A DNA stretch of 64,000 nucleotides. Source: Gnomoniopsis sp. IMI 355080 (Eukaryota > Ascomycota > Sordariomycetes > Diaporthales > Gnomoniaceae). The notes under the pieces were generated by a model. That model saw only the letters and a list, made by a program, of their open reading frames with translations, did not search any database and was not told the DNA's origin. The stretch is from NCBI GenBank assembly GCA_027946555.1, contig JAPEVC010000165.1, positions 19,573 through 83,572 of the forward strand, given 5' to 3'. Below, in pieces: positions 1 to 11,429 of the stretch. The position numbers were made by a program, and so were the translations under genes. Within the stretch, counting starts at the first letter, position 1, and the number at the start of each line of letters is the position of its first letter.

Positions 1-1003
1 GACTGGTCTGTATTCGACCAGCATCAGAGCGATGTAGGTCTTGCGTTGCAACACATCCGCCTGCGTACCAACGATACATCGAGGGACTTCGTTGGGTCCT
101 GCTCTGGGCTTGGACTGCCACAGATCAAATAGTCGGGTTGGAGGCAGAGCCTGGTCGCTTCTAACTGAGCAGGTGCTGTACTCTATTTTGAATGTAAACT
201 ATTGGGGAATTCAACAGGGGACACAAAAAGGGAAGTCCAGGGAAACCGAAGCCAAGGCCGTCTTTTTTTTATTCTTGCGTTCAGTCTGATACGAGGCCAT
301 TCGGTTTTGCCATGGGGTGCTAGGAGGTGATTTGGTCTGGTGCGGAAGTTGGATCGGCAGACTCAGGGTGGACACTGCGATTTTACAGCATGGGCAGCCA
401 GTCCGCGGACCTGACTACCAGCATGTGTGTTAGAGAGGTTCTAGTTGAAATTACGAACATTATTCTATAATCTACGAGCTATGATCACTGTGCTGGTGAT
501 GCTGTACTTTGGGATACTTATACTGCCTTGCCTGTCGTTTGTTCGACGTCTTCAGTGTTGTGAAATAGGATGGGCAGCGATGTTCGCGTCAGGCCAGCTT
601 CTCTACAAATACTGTCAGAATGCGAATCGCATTGGTCTTGCCTCTCTTCTACCTTACTTGGGAATAAGACTCAATTGATACATGTAGACAACTATTGCTT
701 TTGCAGGCAGATGGGCGAATATGCTACAAAGTACCAGGCTGCATTCGGTGGTAATTTATACGAGAACAGGCATGTAATCCGGCAGGCGCCATAACGTAAT
801 GGGAAGCCTCCGGGCAGGCGCGGGGAAGTTTTTCGATTGCAGCAAGCAACATTGAAGCTCTGGCGACCAAATTGAGTCACCATTTTACCCCTCCAAAAAA
901 TAACCACCCCACCCCTCAATGTCTGTTGACTTTCTTTGACCTAGTCCTCCCCTTCTTTCCTTTGCTCAGAGCCTACAATTACTTCCTTGTAACCAGGACG
1001 TGA
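1..1003. other. Upstream region of HTS1, no gene seen
   Basis: No convincing coding region was found. The short open frames are hydrophobic or low-complexity and lack splice support. The last 250 bases are the HTS1 promoter and leader, with C/T-rich stretches around 900-965 and a Gcn4-type site listed separately. Confidence 0.6.
873..879 (+). promoter_or_regulatory. Gcn4/CPC1-type site (TGAGTCA) upstream of HTS1
   Basis: A perfect TGAGTCA heptamer lies about 125 bp before the first HTS1 start codon. This is the binding consensus of the bZIP regulator Gcn4 (CPC1/CpcA in filamentous fungi), which induces amino-acid biosynthesis genes and some aminoacyl-tRNA synthetase genes under amino-acid starvation. 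The match and its position are seen; regulation is inferred. Confidence 0.55.
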
Positions 1004-3037
1004 ATGCGGGCAGTCACTTTGCAAGGCGTCACTAGGTCTGTGAGAGCGCAAACACGCAGCACGACGATCAACCCAAGTTTGTATCGGACGACGACCTCGA
1101 GTTTCGTGAGCTCACTGGCAGTGTTGCGCAATCACGCGCCAGGAACTTTGCCCATTTCGAGCAGAAGACTGTCTACGAAGCCTACCATGGCTCCTGCCAA
1201 AATCGACTTGAAGACGGCCAAGGGCACAAGGGATTGGGATGGCGAAGGCATCATCTTGCGCGATCAAATTTTTGAAACAAGTAAGTGCGTCCTTCACAAG
1301 CCCGAGGCAGCTGACTTCTTTCAACTGCTTTGCTTAACTGTCTAGAGACCCTCACTTGCTAACATTATCTGCTACAGTCAAGAAAGTCTTCAAGGGCCAC
1401 GGCGCTGTCACGATCGATACACCAGTCTTCGAGCTAAAGGAGATTCTCACAGGGAAGTATGGTGAGGACTCGAAGCTGATCTACGACTTGGCCGACCAAG
1501 GTGGTGAGCTCTGTTCCCTGCGATACGATCTGACGGTTCCCTTCGCGCGCTATGTCGCGCAAAACGGCATCCAATCGATCAGGCGATATCACATTGCGAA
1601 GGTATACCGAAGAGAGTAAGTACGAAAGAATCTGTGCAGATCAAGAAGAAGCACTCGGTGCAGAAGCGAGTGATGAAGGTTGGTGCCACTAAAGACCAAG
1701 TGCTGATGTGCTGCTGTCCCTAGTCAACCTGCCGTTGCGAAAGGCCGCATGAGGGAGTTCTACCAATGTGATTTCGACATTGCCGGTACATTCGACGCGA
1801 TGGCACCCGACGCCGAGATCATCGCAACCATCGTCGAGGTGTTCAAGGCTCTGGGCTGGGACGGCAACTTCACGATCAAGATGAACCACCGGAAGATCCT
1901 CGATGGCATTTTCCAGGTCTGCGGCGTGCCGGAGGAAAAGATTCGAAGCATATCATCCGCCGTTGATAAACTTGACAAAATGCCATGGGCGGATGTCAAG
2001 AAGGAGATGGTCGAGGAGAAAGGGCTCCCCGAGGAGGTTGCCGACAAAATTGGCGAATGGGTCATTCTGAAGGGTGGAGAAGATCTTCTTGAGAGGTTGC
2101 AAAAGGATGAGTCATTGTCAGCGAACGAGTCGATGAAGCAGGGCATGGCAGACATGGCTCTGCTGTTCAGGTACCTGAAACGCTGGAAGGCTACCAGCGC
2201 TGTTTCTTTCGACCTCAGCCTCGCAAGAGGCTTGGACTATTACACCGGCATCATCTACGAAGGTATGGCTAGCTGGAAATGGTCTTTGTGCGAATAATCA
2301 CTGACGCTCATATAGTCATCACCGAGGGCTCTGCAGGGAGCGCGGCAGCCAGCGGTGCTGCGGCCTCGAAGTTAAAACCGAAGAAGAAGGGCAAAGCCTC
2401 AGAAGATGACGACCGTTCGGACGACCCAACAGTCGGCGTCGGCAGTGTTGCGGCCGGTGGCAGGTACGACAATTTGGTTGGCATGTTCTCGGGCAAAGGT
2501 CAGATACCATGTGTTGGCATCTCATTCGGTGTAGACCGGATATACTCCATCATGAAAGCGCGCATTGACGCGAATGGTGCCAAGGAGCTCCGAGGCAACG
2601 ACACCGATGTCTATGTCATGGCTTTCGGTGGCAAAGGCTTTACCGGCATGTATGAGGAGCGCTTGGACATATTCCAACTGCTCAGAGAGCACGACATCAA
2701 CACTGAGATGCTGCACAAGGTCAAACCCAAGCTGCAAGCGCAATTCAAGGCTGCTGAAGCCAATAAGGTACCTTTCGCCGTCATTCTTGGCGAGGAGGAG
2801 CTGGCTGCAGGACAAGTCAGGCTCAAGCAAATGGGCTTGAGCGACAACCACCCCGAGAAGGAAGGTGTACTTGTGGCCATCACGGAGCTCCCGGGTGAGA
2901 TCCGCCGACGACTGGACCAGATTGAGCGCCTGGATCAACTGGCCGTGAATGCGTCGGGCTTACGCGTGGTTGATGGAATGCGGGGTGAGGATGTCAAGGT
3001 TCAAGAGGCGCAGGTTCCAGCCGCGGATGAGTCGTGA
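1004..3037 (+). CDS. HTS1: Histidyl-tRNA synthetase, probably dual mitochondrial/cytosolic
   Basis: Class II synthetase that charges tRNA-His. Exons 1004-1280, 1378-1615, 1724-2262 and 2316-3037 give 591 aa. All introns start GTAAGT or GTATGG, and a CTAAC branch site is visible in intron 1. Motif 2 (FYQCDFDIAG) is at about residues 180-195, the HisA motif ARGLDYYTG at about 338 and motif 3 (GISFGVDRIY) at about 418; a C-terminal anticodon-binding domain follows. The first 61 residues are rich in Arg, Ser and Thr with no acidic residue, like a mitochondrial presequence, and are followed by a second in-frame ATG (1187) in an ACC ATGG context. This matches the known yeast arrangement of two starts giving mitochondrial and cytosolic forms. 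A Gly/Ala- and Lys/Asp-rich insert of about 40 residues separates the HisA motif from motif 3. The family call is very secure. Confidence 0.97.
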
Positions 3038-5875
3038 TCCAAAGCCTGGCAGCACTTTACCGTGATACTCCGCAGGTGTCCTCAAGACACTTGGCACAGC
3101 ACTGAAAATAGCTTGGATAGAGCACCCGAGCGAATATCTTGGCCGAACATTCGGGATACGCATTTGCATATTTTTGTGTGATTTGATACTTGTCCACATT
3201 TCCAGGAATTTGCATCGGGAAAGAGGCGATTCCAGTCTGACGGAATGGCGATCAACTTTGTAACCGAAACAGGAAACGTGCGTGCGCGCACGCATTCACA
3301 TGTTGCACAGATGCAAAGCAAGTAAGCGACACGTCAAAAACGAAAAGTGAAGAAAACAATGGGCCTTGATCGGGGCCCAGGCAGCTGGAACCCACACATA
3401 TTAATACTGGGCGCGTCCGTGGAGGGAATGAGGCCCGATCCGAGCGCTCTTTGCGGGCGCAGTTGCTGACGCAAGCGAGAGGGAAAATAAACCAAAGTTT
3501 TCTTACTTATGACAAAGTCTGCCAGCTCGCATTCCCAGGTTAAGGGAAGCTTGGTAGAGAGTTTGGGAAATACGGGAACTACGTGTCTGTGCACATTGCA
3601 AATTGTGGAGGATCTTCTGCCAGAGTCAGTATTTAGATTAGGGGTGGTGATTTGTTATTGTGGGCTGGGGCCAGATGCTGCCAGTCAAAAGCCAGAGCAA
3701 CGCTCCGGCGAAAGCGAAAGGCAAATTGCCTTGGCGTCGCAGATCTGAAGACCGGCACAGGGCTGAAAAGAAGAAGGAGAGATCCGGGGAGATTTGTTTT
3801 TGAGTGGTAGAACGTCGTGTAACGTCTAGAAGGCCTCGTCTGGAGACTTTCGCTGATGAGCGATAAGCCTCATCGTAGGTCGTTGCCTCTTTGGGTGAGT
3901 CGAAAGTCGTCGGCTCGCACATGGGTGGATCACCGCGGAAATTAAGCATAGTAACTGACGGGTACCCAAGCTATGTAGACCCAAATCCCGGCGGTGTGCA
4001 AGCTGTCATCATCTTGTCTCGAGTAGGTACGAACTTGTTGAGAACGAGAGTAATCATTGCCGGTCGTCATTGTCAGAAGGGATTCACATGAGACCGCCAG
4101 GACAGCCGGGCTAGATAGAGTTCATGATCTGCTTCATGGTCGGGCCGGTTCCGAGGTTTGTACTATGTAAGGTCGCAGGGTCGTTGCAAGTTTTGGTTTC
4201 ATGAAATCTGCAGATCGATTTCGTTCGTCCGATTTCGTGGAGAACACATGTAATCTGGTGGCACACGATCAAGGTCTGTGGGGCAGCCAGGGCCGCATGT
4301 ATCCATACTATGTAATAGGACTGGGCACGCCATTTGCCAAACTGGCTGTATGACAGGATCCCATGTATTTTTAGAAGGTTAATAATTCCTCAGATAGGGT
4401 TCGTGTTGAGGCGTGTTTCTAAGCCTTGCTAAGCCTAGAGCTCTCGCCTCCTGTCACACGTTTACTAGACATGTGATTTTGGCCGTCACAATCACAAAAA
4501 ATGTTGGCAATTACTGCTAGTAGAAAACTATGGCACAGTCCGTCCCTAGGACATCCTACAATGGGGCAAGGCGATGCGAGATAGAGGGGGATGTGCCATG
4601 TCGTTCACGGAACCAAGCGCACGTGTCTGGGCTTTTTTTTTAAAAAAGGTCAAGGAGCTTTGAGCACCATACCTTCGCTCAACGCTGCAACGCCTGTCAC
4701 GGTTTCATACAATTCCGCGGTGCGGTGATATTGTCACACTAGTAGAGGAGCATGATCCATATGCTGGCGACACTAGGCGGACTAGGGCCTAGAAACGGTG
4801 GGAAGGCTGGGCTGGCGGGCAGGGCGGGCTGGCTGGGGTAACGAAAGGAAGAAGGCTGGGAATAACGATTCCACGATGCTACGGTTCCGCGAACCCCCCT
4901 GGCCCGCCATAGTTTGGAAGAGGCAAAAAAACGAGAGAGAGGACGTTCCCCGGATCTCAAGCCCTTGCGACCCCCGTTGGCCTGCCCCTTGCAGAAACGT
5001 GCATAGTGGAGGTTGTGGATGCGATGCGTGATTGAGGTGCATTGGAAAGCTGCTGGGGGGGTCTTGCAAATGACCGAGCTCGTTTGTCTTCATTTTATTC
5101 GTCCATAAGTCCAGTCTGCCTTTTTTTTCCTGTTCGTGTTTGGTGACTCCTATTGTGTGCTGTGCTGCTGCTGACCGCAGTCGAGGCTTCTCCGTCTGTT
5201 GGTTCCTGACTTCTTCTTGATTTGCTTTTTTTTTTTTTTTTGCAACGTCCTTTCCCTTCCTTTCGAACTCCTTCTCCCTCGTCTCACTCCCTCCCTCCCT
5301 CTTGTCGATCACATCTGTCTCAACCTGGTTCGCCTTCTACCGGATTCCGGCCTTCATGCCCACGGCTTTGAGACTCCTTGAGACGCAGGGTCCCCCGCAG
5401 CGATCCCGCCCGCCTGCCCGGATTTAATATAACCATATTCAACCAACGACCGAGGTCCCTTGGATGCTTTCTTGGGCGTCTTCCTCACATTTTCGGATTC
5501 CTGTCGTGAAACTCTGTTGAAGAAAGTACTCTCGAGTCCCAATTGACAGCTGTCGCCGCCCGGTTTTCCTCAGCTCTCGGATTCTCCATCTAATCGTGCC
5601 GTCCTCCCGTGTCTCGGTCCATTCGCCGCTATATTCGTCCCACCTGAACTATCGAAGCCATCTACGTGGACCTCAAACAAAAGACGACTTACAGCTTTCA
5701 AGAGACGAAAGATTGGCACAACCCGCCAAGCAACCACGTTTTTTCTCGCTTGGCTCAAATGTGCACTTGAAAATACTCCGGACGGTCAAAGCAACACCCC
5801 ACCAACGAGACTATTCTCCACCTTCAACGCTCAGATCAACTCTTTTTTCCCTACTTGTGCACGTAGCATAAAATT
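3038..5875. other. Long intergenic region with pyrimidine-rich leader
   Basis: No supportable gene. Two minus-strand open frames (3334-3594 and 3638-3949) lack recognisable motifs. From about 5100 to 5875 the plus strand is strongly C/T-rich and includes a 16-base T run at 5226-5241. That is typical of a fungal promoter and long 5' leader, and probably belongs to the gene starting at 5876. Confidence 0.5.
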
Positions 5876-7348
5876 ATGGCCAAAGGCCTGATACCACTCA
5901 TGCTATCCAGCCCTGACTCGACTTCGAGCTTTGGCTCCAGGTCGAGTGTCATTCCGAAGTCCCCTACCAGGGCCTCCTACTCTCCTCCCGCCTCGCCTGC
6001 ACACCGGCGAAACCAGAGCGATGTCACCCCCATTATCAAGTTATCAAGACCACCTGTCAGATCCAGCATGAAACGACAATCCCAGCAGTTACCCGCTTCT
6101 TTACCTCAGATCCCGTACAATTCGGCCGAGTGGAAGAGGGCAATTAGCGAGATCAAACGGTACCACGTTACTCGACGATACCGCGCGTGCTCGGCTAGAT
6201 GTAATGAGATTCTCACTAATATAAAAACTCTTGTGAGTGCACTATAACGTTGACCACGGAATTGGGTGAGTCTGATACTGACATTGCGCCAGTCCCTGGT
6301 TGAGCCAGCGTACCTCATATATCTCAACTTCTACGCTGCAGCATCACTCGAAATGTGTGCCCGGTCACTGGCCCCAGCATCAGCTTATAGGATCAGCCTT
6401 CTGCAGCAGGCACGAACACACTACGAAAAGGCAGCATCTCTCATCCGAGCAGCAGAAGACACCGCGATCTTGCGGTCAAGGTCCAACTCAGTAGCCTCAT
6501 CGCTCCCAAGCTTGCACTCGCCTTCAGGATCCGTCTCATCTCGCGCATGGACTCCGGAAATCGGCGTGACCACACCTACCTGCTCGCTGTCTCGGAAATC
6601 AAGTCTGGCAAACAACACCAGGCCCACGAAAAAGAAGGTCTCCTTTGAGCTGCCCCGCGACAAGTCACGATGGTCGTTCACATTTCCCGAACCCTTCATC
6701 CGCCCCGACTCACCGACATTGGGCTTTGACGATGAGTACTTCACCGCAGGCACAATGCGCCAGGAGCTCCCCGAGATACCAGTGGCTAAGCGGTCCTCAC
6801 AATTTCACGAAATTGAAGTTATCTCACACGCAGCGCCATCTATGCCCTCTATCAGTGAGCGTGACGAACTTAGTCCCTTTGACGGCACGGACTCGCCCTC
6901 TACAGATAGCAGTAACGGCGGCGAGTACCCCTTTTTCCAACCCGGTGATATCGAAACGGCGCGGTCACTAGGCCGGTACTGCGAGACGCTATCAGCGCTC
7001 AAGATCCAGGTCGCGAGCCATCTGGCGGCACTGGACAGATTGCTGGAGAAAGACATGCAAAATCGACCCGAGTCGCCTATTTTGCACGATGCCGGCTCGC
7101 TAATGGCGGCAAGCCTGAACCGGGTGAGCCTGCACAGCGGGAGGCAGAGTCGGGCCCAGAGCGTGAGTGGGCCGCGGGGATCGAGCGCGATGGGCTTTGC
7201 AGAGGACGGGGAGAGCGAGGAGAAGGCGAGGGAGAGAAGGGCGAGGATCGATCGCTTGAAGATGAGTGGGTGGCGGAGGAAGCGGTTCGATGCCAGTCGG
7301 TACGAGGTGCTTTGCGATGCGGTTATGACGGAGCTGAATGATGGATAG
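5876..7348 (+). CDS. Uncharacterised fungal protein with helical core and disordered Ser-rich regions
   Basis: Two exons, 5876-6232 and 6293-7348, give 470 aa. The 60-bp intron has a GTGAGT donor, a CTGAC branch site and a GCCAG acceptor. Residues 1-75 are Ser/Pro/Arg-rich and probably disordered. Residues about 80-175 form a charged helical segment with repeated Tyr/Leu/Ala helices (SAEWKRAISEIKRYH, then YLNFYAAASLEMCARSL and HYEKAASLIR), resembling a TPR- or MIT-like helical hairpin. A long Ser/Pro-rich middle and a short helical C-terminus ending KRFDASRYEVLCDAV follow. The type of helical repeat is inferred. I do not recognise a named family. The long pyrimidine-rich leader upstream suggests a regulated gene. 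Confidence 0.75.
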
Positions 7349-8382
7349 CCTGAGACGCCATCTTATGGTCTCCTCCCAATCGGGTGAATGTTGACCAATA
7401 TCTTACCGCAACAGCAAATGCATAAATCGTAATATTATAAGGCTGGTAATAGTCAGAACCAAAAAATACGGTCCTGCCTCTGCTAAACATTTTCCCTCTA
7501 TTTCCGTGACCCCCTTATAATACGCCTGGAGCGTCAGCCTTCTTTCTATAGAAGAGCTACTCGTAGAGGAGGGTAAACCGCGGGTAACCTCGTTAGCTAC
7601 CTGTAAGGTCGATGTTCAGGAGTCAGGACAGAAGACCTCGGAACTCCGCGCCTCACCCCCTTTCCCCCTGGGCTCTGTCCTTTCTGTGCATGGTGAGGAG
7701 CCTGGTTGCCAGAAGAGCCAACATGTGTACAAGTGCGGCACAGTCGCGGCGGTGGGTCTTGGAAGCGAAGGGCACCGTCTAAGCAGTGAGCATGGCGATG
7801 GACCAATGCCCTTATGAGTGGATATGCTTTGCACCTGACTAAAACAACCAATCTCATATTTATTAACAGGTCTTTCTTGTTCTTATTATACAATTCTGGG
7901 CGGCTATTACTGTTAGAGGGCTCCATCTGTTACGCGCCCTCAGCCGATCTAGTTGCCTCCAAGCGCCAGGCCTGAGTGGAACCCATGTCCTTGATGTAAC
8001 GCTGCTTGCATGTGATTGGTGACAATGTGAAGCACTCTGTGTGTTCTAGCTTGCCATGCCATGAAAAGGAGCTTGGGTAGGAAGAATCTTCTTGCTCAGC
8101 ATTATATAAGTATCACGCTGTTTACTGCTGGTTTGAGATGGAAGACCTCAGAAACATGTTGTATATCTGCTAACGGCCCCGCGAAGCAAAGTTTATTACT
8201 GGAGTACACGTCTTGCATATTTCTCCACCCACATAGGCAGTTTTCTTCGATCCCACCATGGTTGATATAGCACAACGATTCGACAGCATGTTACAATGTG
8301 ACAGTTCCGAAAGCAAGTACTACACAAGCTTGACTACTGCATACTCTGATCGAAAGTAGGCTGACCGTTTCCTTTAGGTTCT
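7349..8382. other. Intergenic region, nothing supported
   Basis: Holds the 3' flank of the 5876-7348 gene. No motif-bearing frame, RNA gene or clear repeat was found. Two overlapping minus-strand frames at 7597-7926 read as Arg/Pro/Ser-rich noise. Confidence 0.45.
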
Positions 8383-9002
8383 ATGGAGCAAGAGAGTACA
8401 CGAAATGATTCGGACAGGCACGACTTCATTACTCATACAAATTTAACAAATCTTTCAATTAATGGTCCCTCTGAAGGAGTAGGTTATGCTCTTCTTCTTT
8501 TCCTCTTTCATTACATTGGTATTTACCTTGAAGCTCGAAGCTCACGCTGCTGGCCTTATAGCTACCGCCAAGTTGGATGAAAGCTATGAAAATTCCCTCT
8601 TACGACGAGCCATCTGAACCCATGCACCCAGATGTCCCAGATGAGGAACAATCGGAGCAGATAGAAAGACACCAGAACGTTTGCCCAGGACAAACTCTGC
8701 CTGATGCCGTCAGCCTTCCGCCATCCATCCCAGGGATCGAGACGGACGGCCTTCCTGTTGGACTGTTGGAAAGACAGTCCGAAGGTGTGACTGGTCCCGA
8801 GAGCCATGTGATAGAACAGGACACAGGAAATACGGCATCTTATCTCCCAAGCGTGCAGCAGCTAAAGGACACACCAGAAGGAAAATACGGCATTACAAGC
8901 ATCATTCCTGAGGTCTATATGAACAGGGCGAACCATATAGCCTTGCACACTCGCCGCTTCGACCAGATAGAGATGGTAAATTACGGGAACCTTGTGTGGT
9001 AA
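8383..9002 (+). CDS. Possible small acidic protein, two exons
   Basis: The ATG at 8383 opens a 32-codon frame that can be joined through an intron (8479-8561, GTAGGT to TATAG) to an open frame at 8562-9002. This keeps frame and gives 178 aa. The product is hydrophilic and acidic, rich in Glu, Pro, Asp and Ser, with no signal peptide, membrane segment or known motif. Support is limited to splice-site plausibility and the length of the second exon. It could be a lineage-specific protein or chance. Confidence 0.35.
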
Positions 9003-10485
9003 TCATAAAATTAGCTAGATATAAGTTAGGGGGTCCTCAAGGCTATGATTGAGCAACTACTACATAGGTACGAAGTTTGGGATCGTCGATATTTCACGTC
9101 GCATAAGAGAAAGTATGTACTTTCGTTCTCCGAGCCTGTTCATCCCGAAATAGGAAATTCTATATTCGCCTAACCGGGTCAATACCACGAGGCTTTTTCC
9201 AGTTATTTACCCTGGCGCCCCAATGTCTTGTCTGTTTTTGGATTCTAATATCAGGATGATGCTGTTGTAAATTAAGCATGAAAATTACTTGTTGCTTGAG
9301 GCCGTTTGACAAAGAAGAAAATGGAAACACTAGCACCCACAAACTGCTTAGATCTAGAATTTGCTGCTCAGTACTTGAATAAGTACTGTCGAACGACAGG
9401 TTTTCTCTGGGTACCTAGGTAGCTACTCCAGCCAGACCTGTCCTCTTCTGACGTTCACTTCCGATTTGATCCTCTAGTCATTCTATGCATCTGTCCTTGA
9501 ACCTCCATATGTTAAGCAGTGTTTGGAATTTCATCCTGGTACCGCAGTACTGTGCACAAGAAATATATACCAGCATCTGCCGCATTGTCTTGCGACGCGA
9601 TCGACGGGAGAATACTCCAGACCGGCGTTGACCGAACGAAACCTTTTACGATACAGATTGTCCGAGACTACTTCTTGACCCATCACAAGTGTAGTGGCGA
9701 TTAGGGTGGTGAAGCATTCTAAAGTTCACTGGCCTGATCGGGCCTAGCGCCCTTGGACACTACCAAAACCACAGTTTGGTATCGTGGTCTGTAGATAGTT
9801 TTGCTCTCTACCACAATACCAAAGGATGCACCAAAGCTACTGACTACTTGATTGAAAAACTGATTCTGATACCTGGCGAGCTACTTCAACAGGTCGCTCA
9901 ACAAACGCACGACGTGGATCACGAAGTACTCCCTGAAGAGACTCGTCGATATATAGATCGTAAAGAAGAGCGATATGGGTGTGAATGCGAAGATATATAC
10001 CTGCTCATACTCCAACGTTCTCTCTTGCAAACTTACATCCATCAAATTGTCTCTTCGCCCGATCTCATGATGAACGCGCAAACTTGCAGATCACCCCGAT
10101 CTTCCGTACTACCCACTTGGATACGCACGGATCGATGCAGTCGTTGATAATCCACCTCAGCGACCCCGAGAGTTTGCGGAATAAATCCCGCCAGGCTATC
10201 GGTGGCGCCCACGCCCATAATAACTCGAGTAATGTACATAGGTGGTTTAATATTGTTACGCGGGGTCAGACTTTATCAATAACAGGATTGCCCAAGCGTT
10301 TTGGCCTCGATTGTCTCAGCAGCTTGGTGCTGTAGATTTTATTGCTACTGTGTTTTGCCGTAAGCTACCAAAGGGCAAAGACCCGACCACCTAGCGCACA
10401 AGGCCTTACATGAGCAAGATGCCCTACATACCTTGAGTACCTAGGTAGGCACTTCAACCCGAAAGATGTCCAAGTTTCGCGCACC
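9003..10485. other. Intergenic region with short palindromes
   Basis: No supported gene; a plus-strand frame at 9776-10147 lacks an ATG. The region has GTACCTAGGT palindromes at 9411-9420 and 10438-10447, like others in this window, and a stem-loop at 9775-9823. Confidence 0.45.
9775..9823. repeat. Inverted repeat / stem-loop
   Basis: The arms at 9775-9788 and 9810-9823 (TTTGGTATCGTGGT and ACCACAATACCAAA) are complementary at 13 of 14 positions, with a 21-base loop. It may be a transposon or MITE relic or a small hairpin. Function unknown. Confidence 0.6.
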
Positions 10486-11429
10486 TCACATCAACAACCG
10501 CCAAGCACCAAGCATCAGGGCCGCAAAACCGGTGCACACACCCATTAACCACTGTAGCGTTTGGAACTTGACCTGCTCGAGCTGTTGGCGCAAACCTCCG
10601 GCCTCCTGCTCGATCTTGGTCTCGGTTTCCTTGATGCGCAGTTCTTGTGACACAGCCTCTTCCCGGATGCGTCCCTTTTCCAGGTTGAGATCTAGGCGCA
10701 CACTGGCTTGGGTCCGCCCAATCTCGTCCTTGAGGCGGCTATTCAGCTTGGCAATATCATTGGCGAGCCGTTCATGCGCGGCCCGCGTCGCGTTCGACTC
10801 AGTGCTGTCGGCGGAGAGCAGCTCGGAGCGCAACTTGGCAAAGTCGACCTTCTGCGTGTAGGTGGCGCGCGCGGCGTCTTCACGGAGGACCATTGTGCGG
10901 GTGAGGTTCTGGATACTGTCGGGGGAGAGCGAGGTTAACTTGAAGCTTCTTGGGTAAAACGCCCAGGCAGTTTTGGTGAGGGAGCCTGTCAGGCCAGTCC
11001 CTCTGGGAGACTAGAAAAACTGAGGACTTTGGCAAAAGGAGGCTGCGCTGACCTTTCTTGGATAACATCGTTAAGGACCTTCATAATCGCCACGGACTGC
11101 TCCTCAGTGAAGCCCTCGCTTTGTAGCCGCTGTACAAACTTCAGTGTGTCGAAGTGGTGATCCCTCCGCCGAGGAGCTGACGCATGGAACGCTCTCCGGA
11201 GTTCAGGCTGTTGGAGAGGCGATACGAAGGATCGAGGGATACTAGTCGAGATCGTCTTCGATGTTATTCTCTCCGTGTGCATGGACCTCGTCGGAGGCTG
11301 CCATGGTCGCTGGCTGCTCGCTTGGGTGGTCGCAACGGATGCCCTTGCAAATTGCTGACCCACCGGCGCAGACCAGCTCAGCCGGGGCAAAAGGAACTTT
11401 GGTAGAGTCTGAATTGTATTTGCCATCAT
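10486..11429 (-). CDS. Mitochondrial DUF1640 / CCDC90 (MCUR1-FMP32-like) membrane protein
   Basis: Two exons on the minus strand (11429-11053 and 10915-10486, intron GTCAGC to GACAG) give 268 aa. Residues 1-85 form an Arg/Ser/Thr-rich mitochondrial presequence. The family core follows: FDTLKFVQRLQSEGFTEEQS, then KVLNDVIQES, then a long coiled coil with heptads and many Glu, Arg and Lys. A single C-terminal membrane span (FQTLQWLMGVCTGFAALMLG) ends in a short tail. This layout is diagnostic of the DUF1640 family: yeast Fmp32, and human MCUR1/CCDC90B of the inner membrane, linked to complex IV assembly and calcium-uniporter regulation. The family is clear; the exact role in this fungus is inferred. 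It is the only minus-strand gene in the first 31 kb. Confidence 0.88.

Noticed and set aside
3850..3880. CTGATGAG-containing hairpin resembling a hammerhead core or C box
   Set aside because: The GAAA and second conserved parts of a hammerhead are absent, and no paired C/D boxes at snoRNA spacing were seen.
9776..10147. 123-codon plus-strand frame
   Set aside because: Starts at TTG inside the stem-loop and has no recognisable domain.
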